Assembly: GCA_964017155.1 (NCBI GenBank)
Contig: OZ024858.1
Span: 26,949,687-27,013,686, forward strand
Direction of reading: 5' to 3'
DNA length: 64,000 nucleotides
Source: Oasisia sp. SBJ-2009
Taxonomy: Eukaryota; Annelida; Polychaeta; Sabellida; Siboglinidae
Shown here: piece after piece, positions 56,277-64,000 of the stretch
Layout of the letters: each line of letters begins with the position of its first letter
Position numbering within the stretch: the stretch's first letter is position 1
Program-made: the position numbers and the translations under genes
Notes under the pieces: generated by a model
Told to the model about the DNA's origin: nothing
What the model saw: only the letters and a program-made list of their open reading frames with translations
The model's database searches: none

Positions 56277-56427
56277 TAGTTTTATTTTATTTATGTGTTT
56301 CGTTCAGTTATGCTTCCTATTATTGGATCCTCTTAACCCGTTGAAGTCGGAATATATACAAGACAATATACAGAAACAATAAATAATACATTTTAGTAAA
56401 AACTATATTAAATAAAAAATCATTTAA

Positions 56428-56461
56428 TATATATATATATATATATGTGTGTGTGTATATA

Positions 56462-56550
<89 letters not shown>

Positions 56551-56566
56551 GTATATACATATACAT

Positions 56567-56597
<31 letters not shown>

Positions 56598-56606
56598 CAT
56601 ACATAC

Positions 56607-56640
<34 letters not shown>

Positions 56641-56641
56641 G

Positions 56642-56709
<68 letters not shown>
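56428..56709. repeat. (TA)n microsatellite with palindromic interruptions
   Basis: A 280-bp TA tract interrupted by GTGTGTG, ACGTATATACATATAC and an inverted pair ACATACATACAGATATAT / ATATATCTGTATGTATAT around 56,600-56,650. Confidence 0.95.
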
Positions 56710-56711
<2 letters not shown>

Positions 56712-56840
56712 CTTCGGTCGGAATATCGAATAGAAAAACCCGGGTTCGAATCCTGGGTGCGGTATCGAACCTTGGGCAAGTTCGTTCACGCGACGTTGCT
56801 TAAGTACATTCAGCTGTATGAATGAATACATGGCTATAGA
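56710..56840 (+). mobile_element. tRNA-derived SINE fragment
   Basis: GGTTCGAATCC (56,743-56,753) is a canonical RNA polymerase III B box. It is followed by GGTATCGAACCTTGGGCAAG, TTGCTTAAGTACATTCAGCT, which resembles the CCTTGGGCAAG...TTGCTT...ACTCAGCT body of invertebrate tRNA-SINEs. The 5' tRNA half with the A box is missing or overrun by the TA microsatellite. Confidence 0.72.
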
Positions 56841-57039
56841 CAGTGGTGGGTATTTGTGTACGAATAGTTTTCGTGCATTAATTGCCGCATGGCTAGATGC
56901 TTCCAAGATGAGCCTCGATGGTGTTCGGTCGACCAGGTGTGTCAGATCAGCTCGTTATGTCCTGGCATTTCTTTCTGGAGTTAACGAATTGCAAACATAC
57001 CTCTACCTAAATGAAGTTGACTAGTTACACCTTTTTTAA

Positions 57040-57300
57040 CTAAGTTAATACATGTTTTAAAGTTTGCTTGTCTTCTTAATCTTGATGCGTGTCTAGTTTT
57101 GTAAAGTAAATTTAGTATTGTTATTAACTTATTTATTTTACTGAACATATTTATTTATTTAACTTATGTTAACATATTTATTTAACCTATTTATTTAACT
57201 AACTTATTTAGCTTATTTTATATATGCATTTATAAGTGTTATATTGTTAGCGCGTTTGAGCAGGTTTTTAACCGGGATACATGGCGCTTTATAATTATAA
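57040..57300. other. TTTATTTAACT-rich low-complexity sequence
   Basis: Repeated TTATTTA and TTAACTTA words, then TACATGGCGCTTTATAATTA, a short interspersed-repeat tail motif. Confidence 0.45.
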
Positions 57301-57309
57301 TTGTTTCCA

Positions 57310-58570
57310 AATAATAATAATACCAGGTCAACTTGGCTTTGAAACCACGCTGGCTCTCTGTATGACCTTACTCTGCCTTTCTCCCACTCTTCTGGCATCT
57401 GTTCCTTTTCCTAAACTCTCTTAAGTATGTCATGCATCATATCCACTCCACTGTCCCCCGGGTGTTTGAAAAGGTCTATCGGGAGGCCTGAGCATCCTGC
57501 AGCTTTTCCCTTCTTCACTCTCTATGGCTTTCTTCACCTCTTCCCTTGATATTTCCTGGACTAGCCCTTCTACTGCTGGTACTTCTCCAAGCAGTTCCTT
57601 GGCGTTTTCTACATTTAGTAGTTTGCTGAGATTCTCTCTCCATCTCTCTTTGATGATCTTGACCTAATATGTTAACATCTCCCCTATTTTGTCTTTAATT
57701 ACATTAACTTAACCAATGTCTCTTCTTGATCTTGCCCTTTGTTTTGCAACTTTGCAGATCATCCGCTCACCTTCCGATGTTTTAGTCTTGTCATACCACT
57801 CTTTGTATGCCTCGTTTTTAGTTTTGGCTACTGCAGCTTTTGCATCTCTCTTCATGTTCTTATAGGCCTCCTTCTGCCATTTCTTGAATGCATCCTTTTT
57901 TGTTTCTCAGGCTCTCCTGCATCTACTCATTCCATCACCGGGTCTCCCTCTCCAGGTGTTTCCCTCCTTTGGTGCCTCCATATATCTCTTCTGCTGCCCC
58001 CATGACGACTTTCTAAATAACGTCTAACTTTCTTCTGCATTAGTGTCTACCTTCAGCTGGGATGCCTCTTTAATGTTGTCTCTAATTTTGTCACTTTTTC
58101 TCCCTTCAGGATCCAGATCTTAATCCACTTTCTCTGGCCCTTCTCCTATGTTTTTCGTCTTCTATCCTGATGACTCCACAAAGCAGCTAATGCTGAGATG
58201 CAATCTCCTCTCCGGATATTACCTTGCAGTCTCGCATTTACTTCAGGTCAGTTCTTCGTCATGATGAAATCAATCTGTCAGCTGGTCCCTCCACTCTTAC
58301 CAGGTGCTCTTCTTTTTTGTTGAAATGAATGCCAATGCTAATTTAATGCCAAGTCTAGGCCCTCCGTGCTTTCCAAGATGATCTCCCCTTCTCTGTTCAC
58401 AGTCTTTTCCTCTATGAAAACCACCTGAATTTTTCTCAAATGTCCATTTAGGTCAGCTCCCACTACAATCTTCTCTGTTCTTGGCACTCTCGACATTAGA
58501 TCTTCCCAGTCTTTCAAAAATTCCTTTATCTTCTCTGTTTCTCCACTCTGTTCATCGCACATAAATCAGA
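57310..58570 (-). pseudogene. LINE fragment: endonuclease to start of RT
   Basis: The minus strand carries an APE-type endonuclease piece (58,562-58,338) with EFLKDWEDLMSRVPRTEKIV and VGADLNGHL, a middle region with stops, then KIIKERWRENLSKLLNVENA, EEVKKAIESEEGKAAG and EQMPEEWEKGRVRSYREPAW (57,680-57,310). The last piece is the start of the RT domain (KA.G.DGLP...EKMPEEW). RT palm motifs are absent, so the element is 3'-truncated here as well as decayed. Confidence 0.85.
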
Positions 58571-61500
58571 AGTTTCCATACCAGAATTTGTACCAGAATT
58601 CCCGTGTTAATCTGGTTCACCGTACGTATAATCACGAGTTTCTGAAAGTTTTCCCAGTGAAAAGATATATCGCGTTTTAACCGTTTCACGACACGTGAAA
58701 TCACTGGCCCTACCCGTGACAAATGTTAAATGGTTGGTTAATTTGTGAACATACACCTTTATAAGTCAGGTTGGATCCATAGTGGTCAGTTGGTGCATAC
58801 TGTATATTAAGACAGACCTGTTCAATCGAACACTATGTTTACTTCTCTGGGAAGCATCCAGCACGTTGCAATTAAAACGCGAAGACTATTCGTATACATA
58901 TCCACTGCGGACTAGAGCCGGCTGCTCGTTTATACAGCAGAGTGGACCGGAGAAACCGCTACAACAGTGGTTTATGCAACAGAGATGCAAATTGCCAAAA
59001 TTTCTCGGTTAGTTTCCTTCAAGTCGAGTAGGTTTCTCGATGACGACAAGATTGCTGTAGACAAAATAAAACGACCTGGAGCAATACACTCCCAGCCGTC
59101 TGCGCTGGCGGACACACCGGCCCAATCATGGTCATGGGACCTCTTCTCAAGTATCTATGGAAACACTGTAGTCTACTCATGGCTACGGCGTTCATATAAG
59201 GCGATTTAGGTAGCAGATATATGACGAAACCGTGTGTCTCACTGACGACGGCAAGAGGGTTCAACTATGGCATCCAGTGTTGGGTTTTGGTGGACGTTCT
59301 TGTCGTTTTCATGCCAGTTCCGCAGTTTTACCAATACGTGTACCGACCGGTATCGACCTTCTTCAAGACACACAAATAAACTATGTCTTTGTGAGCACGT
59401 GGCCTTTGACGTGGCGTTTTCTTTCCAGAAATCGTCTTTCCGGATTTGCTCGAGTTCTTGGAACTGGTCGAGTAAGCACTTTCCGATGCGACCGAACCAT
59501 TCGTGAAGACGAGTACACCCAGCGTGGGTCTACGAAAATCCAAAATATAGTTTCTGCTGGAAAGTTGGTGACGTCATAATATTCAGCTGAACGTTTGACG
59601 TCACATATAAATATCTTGTCAACAGAAGAATTAAGAGACGCTTTAGTGAATGTTGACATGGATTTGTCCAAATAACTGTCGATTTCGGTGAAACGGTGAA
59701 TGTTTCAATTCGACATGTAGGGCCTAAGTCATAATTTTTATGATCCATGCTATTTAATTTGTACTACATACATGTATATTGCGTGGCGTTACCCGAGAAG
59801 ACGAAAACGCGGTATTCCGACGCGGTTCCAATGTCACTGACTTTGAAAAATTGTCACGACAGCATAAACAAACGTGTGCTAAATAACTGTTTCACTGAGT
59901 AATTACCAGCAGGTAGGATGACACAACGGAAAGTAATAGTATAAAAGTGCAAGCTGCAATTAATCATCATAACCGTTTTATCACCAGTTGCCGACTCGGG
60001 CGAAATGTCACGAGTTCAAAGGGAAGGCGTGTTGAACGTTCATTGACTGCAATGATTCATTTGCAACATAGTTATATAACAACTAATCTAGATTAAAGGT
60101 ATTCCGTTTGTCCGATGTAAAATACACCCGGTAACTCGTCATTAGCTTGATTGTTTGACTATTAACTGGAAGCGCGTCTGCAGACAGAATGTCAGTTTCT
60201 GTTAGTCTAAGTCAACTTGACTTTTATAGAAAGTGATCGTTTTTCAACAGACACAGTGTATCTCTTACTATAAATTGTCGTAAATATTTCGTTTGCGGCG
60301 AGTTTTTGCAAATGTACTATATTTTAGACTGTGTTACAGCGCGCACCACTCACTGTTCACTGTACACAAAAATGCCTGCTTAAGTTATATAAATTACCTA
60401 TATAAATATCGCAAAAACGATAGTTGAGTGGAGCTTTAATACAATTTTAGTAAACGCACTTTATCGGGTAATATATATTTGACATATATATTTTATAAGT
60501 AAATAATACATTTAAGAAGACACAAATTAGTGTACACTATTTTTAATGGACGGTCTGGTTAACACATGTCAATTATGTGGACGGAAATAAAAAACCCACA
60601 TCAGTAACAAAATAAATTGAAGTTTGACAAAGAGATATCATCTTGCAGAAGCTGAAGTACCCGGATTACCGAAATCAATATCAAAACAGATTTTAATCAG
60701 ATGGAAGACGAGTGTGAAATTAATGGATGTGGGAGCAAACATTGGCAGCTTTAAAGAGATTGATATGGTGCGAGTGTAGGCATAATAAATTATACCAAAC
60801 AACGATGTGATTGAGAAAGTAGTGATAGTCCTACTACCTACAACAAAAATCAGTTTGATAACAAAATTGAGCGTTAGTTAGGGAAAGTAAACTATTACTA
60901 TGATGCAGTTATGATCGACTACTAGAGTAGTGTAATAATATATCGACCCCTGATATGATTCGGATATTTCCAGGCCTAACCAAACTAGGTGTCAGTATTA
61001 CGGAAAGCAGTATTCGAGTAAGACACAAGACACGTGCCTGTGCGTGAGTTTTAAATGTTTAGGAGATTTATTTGAGTCATTAAAAACCTTATTATTTTGC
61101 TTATTCACATAGAACGAATACCACGGCGACCAATGTTTTGCTTATTGCTATTTTACTGGGGACGCGGTGAACACAAACTATGTGTCACTCCAACACGAAA
61201 AACAAAACATTTATACGATCACATTGGTCGCGTTTGCCTGTGTTTTCAGACGCTTTTGTGTGTATGTCGTACACTAGATATATGTGTCTGTCCCCCACCG
61301 AAATTTCAGGGGTGTAGCTGCCCCTAATCCTCCGTTCCCGGGTATATGGGTGCGTGCGTATGCAGTGCGGCATATACACGCGTGCGTACACGTGTATTGT
61401 ACAAGCAAGCAAGGATGCAGTGATGTCGTGAACACCATCCAACCTTTGGAATGTTCAGTCTGAGTATCCCGTGAATTGGACGGAAATCAGAGTAATTTTT
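58571..61500. other. Unassigned sequence before the CpG island
   Basis: No gene is recognised over about 2.9 kb. Overlapping open frames on both strands at 59,019-59,750 (up to 115 codons) show no domain. The region could hold upstream regulatory sequence of the gene whose first exon is proposed at 62,120. Confidence 0.35.
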
Positions 61501-62330
61501 GTAGGACCGCACATTCGCTGTACATGCTTCCCGATGAACACGGACCGGCGCCGGACCGACTAATGCGAGCCGGATGTAGCCCAGTCTGGCGTAATTCGCC
61601 GCTAAATGTAATTCCTCTCGCGCTGTCCACCGTCCGTCCGTCCGTCCGTCCGTCCGTCCAGGTTTCCGGGTCCACGTCTTGTCGCGGACACGCGGTCGAG
61701 AACCTATGTCCGCTCTCATCGACGGCGCCGATGGACTCTCGCCACTCGCCGGCGGTCGACGCGACGCGAGAAGCGATAACGATGATTTATTTAGCGGCCG
61801 CATTCGCCGCAGCTTCTTTGAGAGTCGTTTCAACAACGGACCGCGCAGCGTTTGACGAGATGTCGTCGGCCGCTGATATGGATCTCTGATACGTTCGTCC
61901 CGTCGCCTCGCCACGGAGTCGGCGACTGTCGGAACTTGACGGTGCCGTGCGCTCGAGTGTGTTTCAACTTTTCTCGCGCATACGTCGTGCATGGTAGTCC
62001 CGTCGAGCGGACTTATTTTTTTCCCACGGGCGATCATGCGAGCGCCCCCCGCTAGTGATCCAATCCGGACAATCTGGCTTCGGCAGTTTTCCGTGTCTGT
62101 TTCGCGGTAACGGTCAGCAATGTTGTCGAGGAACCGAAGCCGCGGGGCGAAAGCCCGCTGCCACAGCGGCGAGGACATCCCCTTGACCACTGTCCGAACG
62201 ATGTCCATGGAGACAGAGTCGACGGACGACGACGGGTCCCCGAGACACACGGTGTCCGTGGACAGCTCGAGGCGGAGGCAGTCCGCTTATTCGAGGTGGG
62301 TGACGAGTCTGTTGTCTTGTAGCGCAGGGG
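61500..62330 (+). promoter_or_regulatory. CpG island, likely promoter region
   Basis: CpG dinucleotides become frequent and GC content rises sharply relative to the rest of the window, with a (GTCC)n run at 61,629-61,659. The island brackets the proposed first coding exon at 62,120-62,295. Long open frames on the minus strand across it (up to 308 codons) follow from GC richness and stop depletion and have no recognisable domain. Confidence 0.6.
62120..62295 (+). CDS. Putative first coding exon of an unidentified gene
   Basis: ATG 62,120 is preceded in frame by TAA (62,108-62,110) and has G at -3. The frame encodes 58 residues beginning MLSRNRSRGAKARCHSGEDI and ending SVDSSRRRQSAYSR, where the last codon is split at AG|GTGGGT (62,295/62,296), a good splice donor. 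The peptide is basic, Ser-rich and has an acidic patch (METESTDDDGS), as in cytosolic N-termini of channels, transporters or kinases. It is not enough to name a family. No second exon is identified before the window ends. Confidence 0.5.
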
Positions 62331-62459
62331 CGCGACGGCGTGTGTACGGGAGTGTACGTATTATGTTAATGTCCACATGCATAGTTTCCTATAACGTGTG
62401 TGATATTATTCATTTAGTACACCTAGTTAGTTTTCGTTTTCCAAGTGGTTCGGTCGTAC

Positions 62460-62770
62460 CAGGGCTTTATGCAGGACCAAATTATTGCCAGTCACACATA
62501 TTTTGGTGGACACATAGATGTTAACTGTTACGCCAGTTTACAAACTTTCAAATGTGTCTGGTGACCTGAAATTGAATACAGACACAAATGTGACACCATT
62601 TACACTCACTTCTAAGGCATAATAGACAATATCTATTGTTTTGGAAGACCTTTTGTTTTGCTCCTTCGTTTTTTACACGTCCACCACCCGTCTACCCATA
62701 TTTCTACCCGTCCACAATGGTTTTACCCGTCCAATTGACGAGTGTGGACGGGTCTCTGCATAAAGCTATG
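62460..62770. mobile_element. hAT-type MITE
   Basis: This 311-bp element is flanked by the perfect 8-bp duplication GGTCGTAC (62,452-62,459 and 62,771-62,778). The ends are CAGGGCTTTATGCAGGACC and, as complement, CATAGCTTTATGCAGAGACC. The interior has CCCGTC-type words (TCTACCCGTCCAC, TTTTACCCGTCCAA) in both orientations. If the exon at 62,120 is real, the MITE lies in its first intron. Confidence 0.85.
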
Positions 62771-63154
62771 GGTCGTACAAGGGTTTGACGTTTAGATCGT
62801 ACCGTACTGCAGTGATCTTCTCACCCTCCTTTTAAAATCTGCCGCTGTCATCTCATTTCAGCTGTGCCTGTGGTTACTCCGTTTCTAAGACCTTGATTTT
62901 ACGCCGCCTCTGATCTCGTTTGTATCTGTCCACATAATCACACAATTATATGGTCGTATTTGAATCAAGGCGAGCAAGCAAGGTGTTGCATCTCTTCGTT
63001 TTCACAACGTAATAACACTGATCATGGTGTCGCCAGGATAATACAATTTCATCTGCATAATCTGTTAAACTAAATGAACTTTCATTCGTGTGATGTTGTT
63101 GCGTGTGTTCATAATATAGGGGGCCGTTTCGCCAACATAATGAACTCATAGGGA

Positions 63155-63730
63155 AAAATCCACCATTCAACCAAACCCGTTGTTAAATGTAACACACGTT
63201 TTCACAGAGAACGACATTATTCCGTGACCCTTCAGCAACGTCCGTTTTACAGCACACACCAGGCATCTTACAAGTGTTTTTGAGTCTTTTGAGAGATAAT
63301 GTCTGTCGATCTTTGCCTTTGGTCATCCATCTTTGTTTAACTAATTTGTTTATGTCGCGATTACTGATAGAACAGTTCACCTGGCAACACAATTAGTCAA
63401 TACGTGACATATTCTGATGAGATAAATCCACCATTCTGTATGGCGGGTTTGCCGCCTTTCGTAACACAAGTAAGAAATAATCCACCACTCTGCGATTGTG
63501 TGTAGTATTCCATCATTCGGTGTGACTGATCAATGATCATCCACCAATCTGTTTTTTATAATCTCTCATAGGCCTGCTACCTGACTGATGAGCTAACATT
63601 CCGTGCGGCTGGTAATCCACCATATTGTACAATTCTGTGTCCTTCGTTATCCCCTATTCTGCGCGGCTGGTATTTACCATTGCGATTGTGTATTGTTGGA
63701 AATCCACGATTCGACGAACCGACGGGGCAA
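63155..63730 (+). repeat. Dispersed AATCCACCATTCTG word array
   Basis: AAATCCACCATTC-like words occur near 63,158, 63,424, 63,478, 63,539, 63,610 and 63,700, often followed by TGTG or TGCG, GGCTGGT, or GATTGTGT. Spacing is 54 to about 90 bases apart from the first gap. This looks like an old tandem repeat that has diverged. Confidence 0.5.
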
Positions 63731-64000
63731 AGCCAAAAGACGTCTACTACTGTAGTTGTGTGTTGGTCGCCCGGCCTTTTTGTAGACGTTCGCAGTGAGA
63801 CGACGATTCAACGTTTATTCTCCGCCGGCTGACACGCTGGTTTTATTGCTGCAATAAACGACGCACTGTCTGCAATGGTCCCCAAACATAAACATACAAC
63901 TTAACTGCAATTAAATCGTCAACGCTGATTTTGCAACACCTCCAGCTCCACGGCGCCGCTACGTAGTAACACAACTGCATGTTAATCTTTCAGAAATATT
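63731..64000. other. No gene seen at right edge
   Basis: GC content is moderate and no coding frame or repeat is recognised. Confidence 0.4.

Noticed and set aside
56710..56840. A functional tRNA gene
   Set aside because: Only the B box and downstream part are present; no cloverleaf can be formed and the downstream text matches a SINE body.
59019..59750. Open frames of up to 115 codons on both strands as a gene
   Set aside because: No domain, no preferred strand and no convincing splice context; left as unassigned.
61324..62250. 308-codon minus-strand open frame
   Set aside because: It lies in a CpG island where stops are rare, has no recognisable domain, and overlaps a better-supported plus-strand exon with a splice donor.

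Overview
The window is eukaryotic nuclear DNA from an animal. Coding sequence is sparse and split by introns with GT/AG sites. Non-LTR retrotransposon debris is dense, there are many DNA transposons with target-site duplications (TSDs), a tRNA-derived SINE, long microsatellites and one CpG island. The repertoire (CR1/Jockey/L2-type LINEs, piggyBac-, hAT-, Harbinger- and Ginger-like elements) suits a marine invertebrate, probably a lophotrochozoan such as a mollusc. That placement is an inference from style; no diagnostic gene is present.

The main structure is one ancestral segment present twice in direct orientation: copy A at about 1,660-25,258 and copy B at about 34,772-53,030. Each copy carries the same four-coding-exon gene. 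It encodes a small protein (198 aa in A, 207 aa in B) with two predicted membrane segments, a Gln/Pro/Gly-rich tail made of a 9-residue repeat, and a C-terminal PPPPY motif. I do not recognise the family. The copies have since collected different insertions, so each acts as the empty-site control for the other. A alone carries a 1.69 kb hAT-like element (2,743-4,434), a 0.89 kb element (about 5,414-6,307), a LINE block (about 6,440-8,660), a 1.5 kb piggyBac-like element (12,914-14,408), a (TG)275 tract and a 7.17 kb element with TGT...ACA ends (15,975-23,141). B alone carries a 1.03 kb piggyBac-like element (34,813-35,845) and a 7.3 kb block (about 36,405-43,714). That block holds a LINE with a 5' inversion and a broken gene of an unnamed, probably transposon-borne family flanked by an inverted copy of its own 5' end.

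Layout: 1-1,660, an LTR (324-1,164) plus a remnant of element interior; 1,660-25,258, copy A; 25,259-34,771, spacer with a LINE carrying endonuclease and RT pieces (27.4-29.0 kb), a Harbinger-like element (29,652-30,763), AT hairpins, and LINE remnants at 31.5-33.3 and 34.0-34.5 kb; 34,772-53,030, copy B; 53,031-61,500, mostly unassigned sequence with simple repeats, a SINE (56.7 kb) and a LINE fragment (57.3-58.6 kb); 61,500-62,330, a CpG island with a plausible first coding exon on the plus strand; 62,331-64,000, probable intron with a hAT-type MITE (62,460-62,770) and a dispersed short repeat.

All coordinates were read by eye and no alignment or database search was run. The paralogous gene models are strong because splice sites, phases and protein sequence agree between the two copies. 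Transposon superfamily assignments rest on TSD length and terminal bases and are tentative.
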